In this document: positions 1 through 8,894 of the stretch, piece by piece | Layout of the letters: each line of letters begins with the position of its first letter | Numbering within the stretch: position 1 is the first letter of the stretch | From: Stenotrophomonas raiganjensis (SeqCode) | GTDB lineage: Bacteria; Pseudomonadota; Gammaproteobacteria; Xanthomonadales; Xanthomonadaceae | DNA length: 64,000 nt | Assembly (NCBI RefSeq): GCF_030658505.1 | Contig: NZ_JAUTXR010000184.1 | Coordinates: 82,504-146,503 of the forward strand | Reading direction: 5' to 3' | Position numbers and translations under genes: made by a program | Notes under the pieces: generated by a model | Seen by the model: the letters and a program-made list of their open reading frames with translations, nothing else | The model's database searches: none | Told to the model about the DNA's origin: nothing

Positions 1-921
1 GACGTCGGCCAGGGACCGCGTCATGCCGGCGATCATCGCGCGGTTGCGGTTTCCATAATAGGAGTACCAGTTCGCGAAATTCTGCAGCGCTGCAGTATCG
101 CCAGGCTTGATCGTGTATTTCCAAAGCGCACAGCCGCTGCCACAGGCATTGTTGACCTTTGTGCGGGCTACCCCGGAATAGGCATCGGCCACGCCTTCCA
201 ACTGCGGATAGGGATCGCTGTCGGAGGACCACGGGGTAAAGAACGTTGCCGGCCAGTACTGCATGTAGGCCGTTGCGGCCCCGTGGTCCCAAGTGTAATC
301 GTAGTCGTACTTGTAGTTGGTGTTTCCATAGCGGAACGGTGTCTTGGCCGGAATCACCATGCCGTTCTGCATGCGGAAGCTGTTGCTGGCAACCGTAGTG
401 TAGTAGTCACCCGCCAATGCCACCGTAGCGGTGTCGCGCGGATCGATCTTCGTCAAGTCCAGCGATGCGTTTTTATACGGCACGCCGTTACCATCGATCC
501 ACGGGCCGTAGTTGACCGTCGGATTGAAGTAGGTCGGGTTGTACGCGGAAGATCGTGCGAAGCCAAGTGAATCGAGCGGCGGAATCCCGTAGTAGTTGTT
601 GATCCGCGGCCCTGGCAGGACGTAGAAATAATCGCAGCTGCCTGAGGTATTGATGTTGCCCTTGCTGTCGAAGAAGCTCTTCCGGCTTGTATCCCAGCAG
701 CCGGTGCCATCCTGCCCCGGGAACTGGGTCTGGAAGGTCATCGACCCCGAGTCGTCCACCGCCATGATGAACGCCGGTGGCGTCTGCACCTGGTTGTTCA
801 ACGGCGCCTGTGCCAGCAAGCCCTGGGCCTGGGCTGCGGTCAGGTTGTAGGCAACCACACCCAGGCCGGCCAATCCCACGGCCGACGCCGCTGCAATCCA
901 CTTGAATCCACGCGTAGCCAT
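1..921 (-). CDS. pilY1: PilY1-like type IV pilus tip/assembly protein, N-terminal part
   Basis: This is the first 307 codons of a PilY1-type protein. PilY1 acts at the pilus tip and cell surface, where it promotes pilus extension, adhesion and surface sensing. The gene starts at ATG 921 and is still open at base 1, so the C-terminal propeller domain lies outside the window. A hydrophobic N-terminal segment (about residues 7-30) looks like a signal sequence. Near residue 50 the stretch MAVDDSGSM gives a DxSxS metal-binding motif of a von Willebrand A-type domain, which is typical of PilY1. It is the last visible gene of a minor pilin operon and follows pilX by 9 bases. The identification is strong. 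Only the cut end prevents checking the Ca-binding C-terminal domain. Confidence 0.88.
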   Translation of the reverse strand, partial: MATRGFKWIAAASAVGLAGLGVVAYNLTAAQAQGLLAQAPLNNQVQTPPAFIMAVDDSGSMTFQTQFPGQDGTGCWDTSRKSFFDSKGNINTSGSCDYFYVLPGPRINNYYGIPPLDSLGFARSSAYNPTYFNPTVNYGPWIDGNGVPYKNASLDLTKIDPRDTATVALAGDYYTTVASNSFRMQNGMVIPAKTPFRYGNTNYKYDYDYTWDHGAATAYMQYWPATFFTPWSSDSDPYPQLEGVADAYSGVARTKVNNACGSGCALWKYTIKPGDTAALQNFANWYSYYGNRNRAMIAGMTRSLADV

Positions 922-930
922 GCCGCGCCC

Positions 931-1464
931 TCAGAGCTTGAAAATGGTATCGATCACCGACGATGACGTTGCATTGTCAGGATCATCGGCCGCGAACGCG
1001 GTTATCTGGTAGGTATACGTCGCGCTGTCATCGGCCTGCCCCTCATCCAGCGCATTGCCGCCCGGGCCCCCACACTTGTCGATGCGGCGAACACTCACTT
1101 TCGGCACGGCAGTGATCACCTGCGAACGCCCCCACTGCACGGGATCGAAACGGTCCTCGCAGTCGTAGCTGATATCGCCGGACGCCAATACGCTGCCCTT
1201 GGGGACATCGGTACGGTTGGCGATCGCTTCCGCGGCGTGCTCGGCATTGCGCACCACGCCCTCTGCGTTCTGGAAGGAACGATTCACTGCGCGATAGTTG
1301 GATGCCATCTTTTCCTGCATGCCAGCCACCTGCATTCCCGCGATACCGATCAGTGCCAGCAGCAGCAGCATGATCAATGCCACGTACAACACCGCTCCCT
1401 CCTGCCGCTGGGGCAGCCTGGGGGCACGGTTGATCCGGTGGCGCATGGTTGGCGATCGGCTCAT
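931..1464 (-). CDS. pilX: PilX-like minor pilin / assembly protein
   Basis: This encodes a 177-residue type IV pilus protein of the PilX family, part of the minor pilin complex that primes pilus assembly at the inner membrane. After a basic leader ending in RQEG, one long hydrophobic helix (AVLYVALIMLLLLALIGIAG) runs to about residue 40. An asparagine-rich region follows that resembles PilX. The Glu at position 5 of classical prepilins is not visible, as is common in PilX proteins. The ATG at 1464 lies two bases after the pilW stop (TGA-TC-ATG), so translational coupling is likely. A longer frame upstream overlaps pilW and has no support. The operon context makes the call firm. Confidence 0.85.
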   Translation of the reverse strand: MSRSPTMRHRINRAPRLPQRQEGAVLYVALIMLLLLALIGIAGMQVAGMQEKMASNYRAVNRSFQNAEGVVRNAEHAAEAIANRTDVPKGSVLASGDISYDCEDRFDPVQWGRSQVITAVPKVSVRRIDKCGGPGGNALDEGQADDSATYTYQITAFAADDPDNATSSSVIDTIFKL

Positions 1465-1466
1465 GA

Positions 1467-2618
1467 TCAATTCCCGTACAGTCGGTTGCGCAGCGCGATG
1501 GTGACTTCGTAAGCGGTCCGGTAGCGCCCGTCGGTCACACCATCCTGGTTGTAGGTCACGCCCAGCACACCCAGCTTGGCCGCCGCATCGGTAGGCTTGC
1601 CTGCGCTTGCGGGTGAGGCGCTGCGCGCAATGAGGCCCACGCGTACCTGGCCCACCCGCAGCCACTGGCCAGCGCCGGTCGCGTCCGCCTGGGTGGTGAC
1701 TGCCGAGGCGGTCTGCACGCTCGTGATGTTGCCCACGGGCGATGAACCCGGCGCGATGGTGGCAGTGGTATCCAGGCCGAACAGCAACTGCATGTTCTCG
1801 ATGCCTTCAACCAGTTCTTCATTGATGGTGTAGGCGCCACTGGCATCCGCCCGGGCGCGGCGAAGCCCCGGACCACTCACCCCCTGGCCCACGTAGTACA
1901 CCAGTGATTCGGCGCGATAGACCATCGTCGGCGCAGGCTGCGGTGCGTGCCGCGACAGGCTGACCCCCGTTGCGGTGATGGTTCCAGCGGCGGTTGTCCC
2001 CTTGAAGATATCAACCGCATCACAACTGGAAACACCAAACAGTGTCGGAGCGGAGACACCGCCTTCGGTCAGTCGCTGCCAGCGTGCGGCGTCGACGGTC
2101 AGAACCGAACCATTCACGGCCAGTACCGGCACACCCTCGGGAGCAAGGAACCGCAGCACCAGGATGTCGCTGCCCGGCATCGGCGCCGGCGAAAGCTTCG
2201 CGATTGCGGTCGGCAGGTTGGCAGGCAGCGAACCCTTGCCGACCTCCAGTTGGGTGCCCGGCCCGGTATCAGGGGCTTCATAGCCCTGCACCGCCACGCT
2301 GAAATCCAACGGATTGCCGCTTCCGGACACCGCGCCGAGATTGTAATGCGGCTCTCCCTGCCCCTTCGTCACGTGTGCCTGGTCGTTGACGCAGCCCAGA
2401 TGGCCGGCCATGCGGATATCACGCTCGAGGAAGTCCAGCGCGAACCGACCGTTTTCCTGTGCACGCGCAACACCCTCGGACAGGCGGGATGCGGACTGGG
2501 AAGCGATGAAGATCTGGATGACGCCCAGCATCAGCACCAGGCCGATGACCATGGCGATCATCAGCTCGATCAGCGACAGGCCCGCCTGCCGGGCGGACGT
2601 GGAAAGCGATGCATTCAT
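1467..2618 (-). CDS. pilW: PilW-like minor pilin
   Basis: The product is a 383-residue minor pilin of the PilW family, inserted in the inner membrane and incorporated into the pilus priming complex. A short leader ends in RQAG and is followed by LSLIELMIAMVIGLVLMLG, the classic prepilin peptidase site with Glu at +5 and an N-terminal helix. The rest is a long extracytoplasmic domain, which fits the usual PilW length. The ATG at 2618 overlaps the end of pilV by four bases (ATGA), showing a tightly packed operon. It lies between pilV and pilX, the order found in Pseudomonas and Xanthomonas. The assignment is secure at family level. Confidence 0.9.
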   Translation of the reverse strand: MNASLSTSARQAGLSLIELMIAMVIGLVLMLGVIQIFIASQSASRLSEGVARAQENGRFALDFLERDIRMAGHLGCVNDQAHVTKGQGEPHYNLGAVSGSGNPLDFSVAVQGYEAPDTGPGTQLEVGKGSLPANLPTAIAKLSPAPMPGSDILVLRFLAPEGVPVLAVNGSVLTVDAARWQRLTEGGVSAPTLFGVSSCDAVDIFKGTTAAGTITATGVSLSRHAPQPAPTMVYRAESLVYYVGQGVSGPGLRRARADASGAYTINEELVEGIENMQLLFGLDTTATIAPGSSPVGNITSVQTASAVTTQADATGAGQWLRVGQVRVGLIARSASPASAGKPTDAAAKLGVLGVTYNQDGVTDGRYRTAYEVTIALRNRLYGN

Positions 2619-3091
2619 AGCTGGGTCTGCAGGGCGAAGGTGGTCGGCGTATCCGGGCTTTTCGGGTTCCAGCGCTCATCGGCCCAGCTGATGGCCACGG
2701 TCGCCACACCATTGTTGACGGTGACGGTGGCTGCCGCGTTGTCCCCCAGTGCCTTGACCACGCGGCACTGCCAATCGGTGATGTTCTGCGCGATGCTGAC
2801 GGCCGCCGTGGTTGGCGCGCAGACCCCCGCAGCGGTCCGGCTGCCGGAGGTGAAACTCGCGTTGGCATACCACGCCGACTGGTAGCGGTTGCTGCGCATC
2901 TGCTCGGTCAGGTCATAGGCCAGATTGGTCGCCTGGGTGCGGTAATTTGCGCTCTGCACGTAGCGCACATTCATGGTCTGCAGCAGCGCGAACCCCAGCA
3001 GACCGAACGCCAGGACCACGATCGCAATCAGAACTTCCAGCAGACTGAAGCCTCCCTGCTGGCGCGCGGCACGGAACGGTCGACGCTTCAC
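2615..3091 (-). CDS. pilV: PilV-like minor pilin
   Basis: This is a 158-residue type IV minor pilin of the PilV type. The leader KRRPFRAARQQGG is followed by FSLLEVLIAIVVLAFGLLGF, with the prepilin cleavage site between Gly and Phe and Glu at +5. GTG at 3091 is the best start because it overlaps the fimT stop as GTGA and leaves a leader of normal length. The longer frame would place an unrelated basic tail before the leader. It works with FimT, PilW, PilX and PilY1 in the minor pilin priming complex. The family call rests on the prepilin motif and on gene order. Confidence 0.88.
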   Translation of the reverse strand: MKRRPFRAARQQGGFSLLEVLIAIVVLAFGLLGFALLQTMNVRYVQSANYRTQATNLAYDLTEQMRSNRYQSAWYANASFTSGSRTAAGVCAPTTAAVSIAQNITDWQCRVVKALGDNAAATVTVNNGVATVAISWADERWNPKSPDTPTTFALQTQL

Positions 3092-3600
3092 GGGCAAGCT
3101 CCCTTCGTACTGTTGACCTGCCCCGACGCATTGATGGTGATCGTGCTCATCATCGGGTCCTTGCCGCACTTGTCGGGGCGCAAGGTGATGACCTGATCGC
3201 CTGCCGCGCGCCGACGGCCGCGTGCATCAAAGGCGACCAGCATCTGCGGGCCAGCGACGACCAGGCCCGGGTTGATCTGGTTGAAGCGCAGCACGGTTTC
3301 GCCATTGTCGAAATCGCCGTTGCCCGAGGTATCGCTGAAGGCCATCATGCCCGCCCCCCACTTTCCATCGCAGCGCGTGCCATCACTGCTGCCGCACACG
3401 CCGCCACCGCGGTTGTTGCGTATGGCATCGCTGCGCGCGAGGTTGAGCAGGCCGATCAGTTCATTGTGGGCGGAGACGACCCGGTTGGAGCGGATCGTGC
3501 TCTGGAAGCTGGGAAAAGCGATGGTAGCCAGCACCGCCAGCACGATCAGCGCCACCATCAGTTCAACCAGTGTGAAGCCGTTTGGCCGGCGCAAAGACAT
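3088..3600 (-). CDS. fimT: FimT/GspH family minor pseudopilin
   Basis: This encodes a 170-residue GspH/FimT protein and is the first gene of the minor pilin operon. The N-terminus MSLRRPNGFTLVELMVALIVL contains a textbook prepilin peptidase site (G-F, Glu +5) and a hydrophobic helix. In the family, members of this type also bind DNA during natural transformation. A good Shine-Dalgarno (GGGGAG, six bases before ATG 3600) fixes the start. The upstream 170 bases (3601-3772) should hold the operon promoter, but no convincing sigma-70 or sigma-54 site was recognised there. Cysteines in the middle (VCGSSDGTRC) may form a disulfide. It could equally be called gspH; the operon argues for fimT. Confidence 0.87.
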   Translation of the reverse strand: MSLRRPNGFTLVELMVALIVLAVLATIAFPSFQSTIRSNRVVSAHNELIGLLNLARSDAIRNNRGGGVCGSSDGTRCDGKWGAGMMAFSDTSGNGDFDNGETVLRFNQINPGLVVAGPQMLVAFDARGRRRAAGDQVITLRPDKCGKDPMMSTITINASGQVNSTKGACP

Positions 3601-3736
3601 TGGACGCTCCCCAGCGTGTTGACGGCCACGATGGGCCATCGCCCTGCCACCGGCAAGCGGCGGCAGGATGAACGGTCAATCCGGGGCGACGGGCGTCAAA
3701 CGGTTGACAGCCCCTGCCCGTCGGCCGCCCGCGGCG

Positions 3737-3765
3737 GGGGTCGGAGCCCGATGGGATCCGACCCC
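3737..3765. terminator. Hairpin 3' of ppnN, probable terminator or repeat
   Basis: GGGGTCGGA at 3737-3745 pairs perfectly with TCCGACCCC at 3757-3765 around an 11-base loop. It lies eight bases beyond the ppnN stop and before fimT on the same strand. There is no T-run, so it may be a repetitive palindrome that stabilises the ppnN 3' end rather than a strict intrinsic terminator. Confidence 0.5.
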
Positions 3766-3772
3766 GGGCTGG

Positions 3773-5161
3773 TCAGGCCAGCACCTGGTAGCAGGGCTGG
3801 TATTCGCCGGAAATCTTCATCCGGCGCTGCTCGACGAAGGCGCGCAGCAACGCGTCCAGGGCCTGCATCATGTCCGGGTCGCCGTGGATCTGGAACGGCC
3901 CGAACTGCTCGATGCGGCGCATGCCGTCTTCCTTCACGTTGCCGGCCACGATGCCCGAGAACGCCCGGCGCAGGTCGGCTGCCAGCGCGTGCGGGGCACG
4001 CCCGTGGTGCAGGTCCAGCGCGGCCATCGCCTCGTGGGTCGGCGCGAACGGCTGCTGGTACTCCCACGGAATCTCGATCGACCAGTTGAAGAAGAACGAG
4101 TCCTTCTGCGCCAGGCGATGTTCGCGCACGCGCTTGATGCCATTGGCCATCTTCTTCGCCACCGCCACCGGGTCACCGATGATGATCTCGTAGCGCTCGG
4201 CGGCAGCATCGCCCAGGGTCAGGCGGATGAAGCGGTCGATCTGCTCGAAGTACGGCGCCGCCACGGTCGGGCCGGTCAGGATCAGCGGGAACGGCAGGTC
4301 CTTGTTTTCTTCGCGCAGCAGGATGCCGAGCAGGTACAGGATTTCCTCGGCGGTGCCGACGCCACCGGCAAACACGATGATGCCGTGGCCGATGCGGACG
4401 AAGGCCTCAAGGCGCTTCTCGATGTCCGGCATGATCACCAGGTGGTTGACGATCGGGTTCGGCGACTCGGCGGCGATGATGCCCGGCTCGGTCAGGCCGA
4501 TGTAGCGCGTCACGGTGCGGCGCTGCTTGGCGTGGGCAATGGTGGCGCCCTTCATCGGGCCCTTCATCGCGCCCGGGCCGCAGCCGGTGCAGATGTCCAG
4601 GCCGCGCAGGCCCAGCTCGTAACCGACCTGCTTGGTGTACAGGTATTCATCGCGCGAGATCGAGTGGCCGCCCCAGCACACGACCAGGTTCGGGTCGCCC
4701 GGGTTGAGGATGCGCGCATTGCGCAGCAGGCCGAACACCGCGTTGGTGATGCCCTCGGACGACTCCAGCTCGGCCGCGTAGGCCGGGCCCATCTCGATGG
4801 CCATGTAGGCCAGGTCGCGCACCACTGCGAACAGCAGTTCGGCGACGCCGCGGATGATCTCGCCGTCGACGAAGGCCATCGCCGGGGCATTGACCAGGTC
4901 GATGCGCACGCCGCGATCCTGCTGCGCCACCTGGATGTCGAAATCGGGATACAGATCGCGCGCAGCGCGCGGATCGTCAGAGGCGCTGCCGCTGGTCAGA
5001 ACCGCCAGCGCGCAGCGGCGCAGCAGTTCGTGCATGCCGCCGGCAGAGGCATCGCGCAGGCGTGCCACTTCGGCCCGCGACAGCACATCCAGCCCACCGC
5101 GCGGGTAGATCCGCGCGTCCTGCACCGGCAGTGCACGGGCTGATTTTTCGTTCGTGGTCAT
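3773..5161 (-). CDS. ppnN: Pyrimidine/purine nucleotide 5'-monophosphate nucleosidase PpnN
   Basis: The 462-residue product matches the PpnN (YgdH) class of LOG-domain enzymes. These cleave nucleoside monophosphates to a base and ribose 5-phosphate and are stimulated by (p)ppGpp in E. coli. The central Rossmann-type LOG domain shows the signature GGVGTAEE around residue 270. Extended N- and C-terminal domains distinguish it from short LOG proteins, and the length is close to the 454 residues of E. coli PpnN. The ATG at 5161 is preceded in frame by TTG 5167, which lies seven bases after GGAAG and could be the true start. A promoter and a terminator hairpin overlap just upstream. It is monocistronic and cytoplasmic. 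The call is confident. Confidence 0.9.
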   Translation of the reverse strand: MTTNEKSARALPVQDARIYPRGGLDVLSRAEVARLRDASAGGMHELLRRCALAVLTSGSASDDPRAARDLYPDFDIQVAQQDRGVRIDLVNAPAMAFVDGEIIRGVAELLFAVVRDLAYMAIEMGPAYAAELESSEGITNAVFGLLRNARILNPGDPNLVVCWGGHSISRDEYLYTKQVGYELGLRGLDICTGCGPGAMKGPMKGATIAHAKQRRTVTRYIGLTEPGIIAAESPNPIVNHLVIMPDIEKRLEAFVRIGHGIIVFAGGVGTAEEILYLLGILLREENKDLPFPLILTGPTVAAPYFEQIDRFIRLTLGDAAAERYEIIIGDPVAVAKKMANGIKRVREHRLAQKDSFFFNWSIEIPWEYQQPFAPTHEAMAALDLHHGRAPHALAADLRRAFSGIVAGNVKEDGMRRIEQFGPFQIHGDPDMMQALDALLRAFVEQRRMKISGEYQPCYQVLA

Positions 5162-5192
5162 GTCCAATTTTTCGCTTCCTTCAAGGTTTCCG

Positions 5193-5220
5193 ACTGTACT
5201 GCCGCCCCCTTAAAAAGCAA
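5193..5220 (-). promoter_or_regulatory. Candidate sigma-70 promoter of ppnN
   Basis: On the minus strand TTGCTT (5220-5215) and TACAGT (5198-5193) are separated by 16 bases, which fits a sigma-70 promoter with a leader of about 25-30 bases before ppnN. The -35 hexamer is part of the tail of the terminator hairpin just upstream. This is a sequence match only. Confidence 0.45.
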
Positions 5221-5243
5221 AACGGCCGGGAAGCCCGACCGTT
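5212..5243 (-). terminator. Intrinsic terminator upstream of ppnN
   Basis: On the minus strand a ten-base stem with one G-U pair (5243-5234 with 5230-5221), loop CTT, is followed by TTTTGCTTTTT. It ends about 50 bases before the ppnN start and would stop transcripts coming from the receptor gene. It may also form in a longer ppnN leader. Confidence 0.65.
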
Positions 5244-5359
5244 GGATGTGTGCTTCCCGCGTTCGCCTTTCCGGGACCGCATCGGCGGCGTTGGCACCGC
5301 GCACATTTCCGGATGCTACGCCGATGCCTGGTGACCTGCAAGAACTTTCACCTGAACGG

Positions 5360-5386
5360 AAAACGGCCGGGTTTCCCCGGCCGTTT
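5360..5386 (-). terminator. Terminator of the TonB-dependent receptor gene
   Basis: AAACGGCCGGG (5361-5371) and its exact complement (5376-5386) form an 11-base stem with a GAAA tetraloop on the minus strand. The stem runs into a short T-run. It lies 28 bases after the receptor stop codon. Confidence 0.75.
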
Positions 5387-5413
5387 CCACTTACTGCTTC
5401 AGGTTCTGACGGA

Positions 5414-8400
5414 TCAGAACTTGTACTTCACGGTCAGCTGCATCGACCAGCGCGACACAGCGGTGTTGCCCTTGTCGTTGTTGTTTTCCTGGACCGACGA
5501 GTTGTCGGTACGGCCGGTGAAGTTGTACAGGTACTTGCCGGTAGCCGGGTCGATACCCGAGTAGTTGGCAACGCGACGGGTGGCGTAGAAGCCGTAATCG
5601 TCGATCAGACCCCACTTCTTGTTGAGCAGATTGCCGACATTCATGATGTCCAGGGCGATCTCGCCCTTGTGGGTCTTCGCGAAGCCCGGGAACTCCTGGC
5701 TGATGCGGACATCGAAGCTGTTGACCCACTTGGCACGGTGCTGGTTGGCCGGAACCACGCTGCCACGGTAGGCATCGAGTTCCGGATTCTGCGCCAGCCA
5801 TTCGAAGAACTTCTTCTCCATGTCGGCGCCGCCAGTGAAGATCACGTCGCCCGGGCCCTTCGGCACGTAGAACAGATCGTTGGTGCCAGCGCCGTCGCCG
5901 TTCACGTCGTTATAGAACACGTAGCTGTACGGACGACCCGAACGGCCTTCATAGAACAGGCCGACGCGGGTGGCATTGTCACCGAAGAAGTTGTGCTTCC
6001 ACTCCAGAGTACCGGTGATGCGGTCCTTGATCGCATAGCGCGAATTGTACGCAACGTTGTCGTTGGCGTTCAGGCTCAGCGTGTTGTTCCAGTTCGAGGT
6101 GTTCTGCGAGCTGGACAGCGGGCTCACTTCCTTCGCCTGGGTGTAGGTATAACCCAGCGACCAGCCCCAGTTCTCGGTCAGCGGCTTGGCCAGCGAGAAC
6201 GTAGCCTGGGAACCACGACCCTTGTCGGTGTTGCGTAGCAGGATCACGTCGCCGATATCGCTCGGACGGTTGACACGGTCACCCGGGCAGGTCTGATCGG
6301 TGGCCGAGCAGGCACGACCGTTCTTCTGGCCAGCCTGCATGCCGTTCGAGCCAGCATTGGCACCGTTCATGCCGTAGTCGTTCCAGTACAGCGCACGACC
6401 GTCCTGACCAACCGAGCGGTTGGCGTTCGGGGTCATGACGTCCAGACGATCGAAGTACAGGCCATCCTTGACCTTGGTGACCAGCAGCTCGGCCGACGCC
6501 ACGATGCCGTACCACGGCAGTTCGTGATCGAAGGCCAGGTTGGCCTTCCAGACCGACGGCAGGCGGGTGCCCGGAGCGATCAGGTCGACGTTCTGACGGG
6601 CCGACGCGAGCGAGGGGTCCGGAATGAACGGATTGTCCGCATCGAAGCTGAAACCACCCGGATTACGGGTCAGGTTGTACTCGGAGTAGTTCAGGCCGGT
6701 GTTCTGGTAGGCACCTGCCAACCACACGTTCGGTGCAGCACCGCCGAACAGGCCCACGCCACCGCGCAGCTGGGTCGGGCGATCGCTGTCGAAGGTGTAG
6801 TTGAAGCCGACGCGCGGCTGGAACAGCTTCTTGTCGACCAGCTTGGTGTTGTTGAAGCCGTACAGCTGTTCGATGCGAGGGTTGTACAGGCGCTGGGTGC
6901 TGAAGTCCGGCATGTCAACGCGAACACCGAACATCAGGCTCAGGTTGTAGTTGATCGCCCAGGTATCCTGGATGAACAGACCCGTGTTCTTCAGGTGGAA
7001 CTTCGCCGGAATATCATTCAGGCTGCCACCATCGCGCGGCACGCGCACCTGGTACGCGGACGGGGTGCCGGCTTCAAACGCAGCCAGATTGGCGAATTCG
7101 TACGCGCCGTACAGATTACGGCCGTAGAAGTTCATCAGGTCGTTGTCGGTGTAGTCGAAACCGAACTTGACGGTGTGGTCGCCGACATACCAGGTACCGG
7201 CACCGAAGGCGCTCAGCTCCTTCGACTCGACCAGGTTGGTGTGGGTGTTCTGCTCGGTACCCAGGTACAGCGAATTGTTGTTGTCGAAGCGGACGCGGAT
7301 CTGCGGCAGGTGCGAAGCGGCAACGCGGTTGGACGAATAGTCCTTGTGCGATACCTTGAACTCGGTCGAGAAGTTCTCGGACCAGTCACTGAACAGTTCA
7401 CCCATCCAGGTCTCATACTCGGTCGGCTGGGTGTACCAGAAGTCACTCAGCGAAATTTCGCTGTTGCTGACCTTCGGGAAACGCACCACGTCCTGCTTCA
7501 TCTTGTTGTAGCGCAGGGCCGCGCGGTGGTTCTCGTTGATGTTCCAGTCCAGCTTGACCGCGTACTCTTCGATCTCGGTCTTGTTGTTCAGCGCACCGAC
7601 GCCGCCGACCTGGTAGCCAAGATCGGACATGCGCTTCTGGACACGGGCGATATCAGCATCGCTGATGCCGCCAGCCTTGTTGTAGGGGCTTTCGCCAAGG
7701 CTGACGCCGCCACCGCTACGCTCGTACTTCTCGTAGTTGGTGAAGAAGAACAGCTTGTCCTTGACGATCGGGCCGCCGAAGGTCATGCCGTAGGTCTTCT
7801 CGTCCTTGAAGCCGTTGAAGTCCTGCTTGTCACCTTCCAGGCGCGAACGGACCATGTCCTTGTCGCGGTACGAACCGTACACGGTGCCGTGGAATTCGTT
7901 GGTACCCGACTTGGTCACGGCGTTGATCACCGCACCGGTACCACCTGCGATGGTGGTGTCGTAGTTGGCCAGGTCGATGTTGATTTCCTGGATGGCATCC
8001 ATCGACACCGGCTGACGCTCGGTCGGCAGGTTGTTGGAGCCCAGGCCGAACGGATCGGAGGCGCTGATGCCGTCGATGCGGATGGCGTTGTAACGGGTGT
8101 TCTGGCCACCGGCCGAGATCGCGCCGTCAGCCTTGCTGACCTGCGAAATGCGCGGGTCCAGGCGGATGTAGTCCTGGATGTTGCGGTTGGCCGACGGCAG
8201 CGCGTCCATCGTTTCGCGGGTCACGTTGGTGCCGCTGCCCATCTTGGTGGCGCTGAACAGGTCCAGGCCGCCGGCGGTGGCGACAACGTTCACGGCGTCC
8301 AGGTTGGTCGCGGCCAGGTCGCCGCCGAGGCTGGCGTTGACCGTGTTGACCTGGTTCAGGTTCAGGTAGACACCTTCTTCGGTCTTGGTGCCTTCACCGG

Positions 8401-8662
8401 ACTTGGTGATGGTGATGGTGTACGGGCCACCCACACGCAGGCCGCGCGCGTTGTAGCGACCCGACGCATCGGTGGTGGCACGCGAAACGGTGCCCGACTC
8501 GGTGTGGGTGATGGTGACTTCAGCACCAGCAACAGGCTGGCCTGCGGCGGACATCACCTGGCCGCCGACACCGGCAGAGGTGCTCTGGGCGAAGGCGGGA
8601 GCGGCGGCGAGCGCAGCCACGAGACCAAGGGTGAGCTTGGACATCCGGAGTGGGTGGGTCAT
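5414..8662 (-). CDS. Oar-like TonB-dependent receptor with carboxypeptidase-regulatory-like N-terminal domain
   Basis: This is a 1082-residue outer membrane protein. It has a signal peptide (hydrophobic residues 7-25, cleavage near AFA-Q). A beta-sandwich domain of the carboxypeptidase-regulatory type follows at about 27-115 (GQPVAGAEVTITHTESG, TDASGRYNARGL). Next come a plug region and a long porin-like barrel ending in Phe (VKYKF), as needed for BAM insertion. This matches the Oar/OmpA-related TonB-dependent receptor class that is abundant in Xanthomonadaceae. The ligand cannot be inferred, and no clear TonB box was recognised. ATG 8662 is chosen because it leads directly into the signal peptide, with GAGG ten bases upstream; an in-frame codon at 8710 adds an unlikely prefix. 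The 230 bases upstream contain no gene. The gene has its own terminator. Confidence 0.85.
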   Translation of the reverse strand: MTHPLRMSKLTLGLVAALAAAPAFAQSTSAGVGGQVMSAAGQPVAGAEVTITHTESGTVSRATTDASGRYNARGLRVGGPYTITITKSGEGTKTEEGVYLNLNQVNTVNASLGGDLAATNLDAVNVVATAGGLDLFSATKMGSGTNVTRETMDALPSANRNIQDYIRLDPRISQVSKADGAISAGGQNTRYNAIRIDGISASDPFGLGSNNLPTERQPVSMDAIQEINIDLANYDTTIAGGTGAVINAVTKSGTNEFHGTVYGSYRDKDMVRSRLEGDKQDFNGFKDEKTYGMTFGGPIVKDKLFFFTNYEKYERSGGGVSLGESPYNKAGGISDADIARVQKRMSDLGYQVGGVGALNNKTEIEEYAVKLDWNINENHRAALRYNKMKQDVVRFPKVSNSEISLSDFWYTQPTEYETWMGELFSDWSENFSTEFKVSHKDYSSNRVAASHLPQIRVRFDNNNSLYLGTEQNTHTNLVESKELSAFGAGTWYVGDHTVKFGFDYTDNDLMNFYGRNLYGAYEFANLAAFEAGTPSAYQVRVPRDGGSLNDIPAKFHLKNTGLFIQDTWAINYNLSLMFGVRVDMPDFSTQRLYNPRIEQLYGFNNTKLVDKKLFQPRVGFNYTFDSDRPTQLRGGVGLFGGAAPNVWLAGAYQNTGLNYSEYNLTRNPGGFSFDADNPFIPDPSLASARQNVDLIAPGTRLPSVWKANLAFDHELPWYGIVASAELLVTKVKDGLYFDRLDVMTPNANRSVGQDGRALYWNDYGMNGANAGSNGMQAGQKNGRACSATDQTCPGDRVNRPSDIGDVILLRNTDKGRGSQATFSLAKPLTENWGWSLGYTYTQAKEVSPLSSSQNTSNWNNTLSLNANDNVAYNSRYAIKDRITGTLEWKHNFFGDNATRVGLFYEGRSGRPYSYVFYNDVNGDGAGTNDLFYVPKGPGDVIFTGGADMEKKFFEWLAQNPELDAYRGSVVPANQHRAKWVNSFDVRISQEFPGFAKTHKGEIALDIMNVGNLLNKKWGLIDDYGFYATRRVANYSGIDPATGKYLYNFTGRTDNSSVQENNNDKGNTAVSRWSMQLTVKYKF

Positions 8663-8894
8663 TTTTCGGTAGCCTCGATGCGAGTTGGCGATGGCGGAAA
8701 AAAAGCGCATCCAAACAGCCCTGCGGGTGGCTGGTCGGACATTTATCTGGGGTTCCCTACCGCTTGGCTGAAGGAAGCCACAACGGTTAACACTAGATTA
8801 ACACGCTACGCCATCAATGTGACGGTTGTGCGACAAACGGCACCGGATCGCAACGCAATCGTGACGGGTTCTTCACTCCGCCCTTCCCCGGGAT

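Noticed and set aside
8715..8894. Specific promoter hexamers for the TonB-dependent receptor gene
   Set aside because: Several weak candidates (for example TTGTGG with TAGGGA) exist in the gap, but none is better than chance, so no site is listed.
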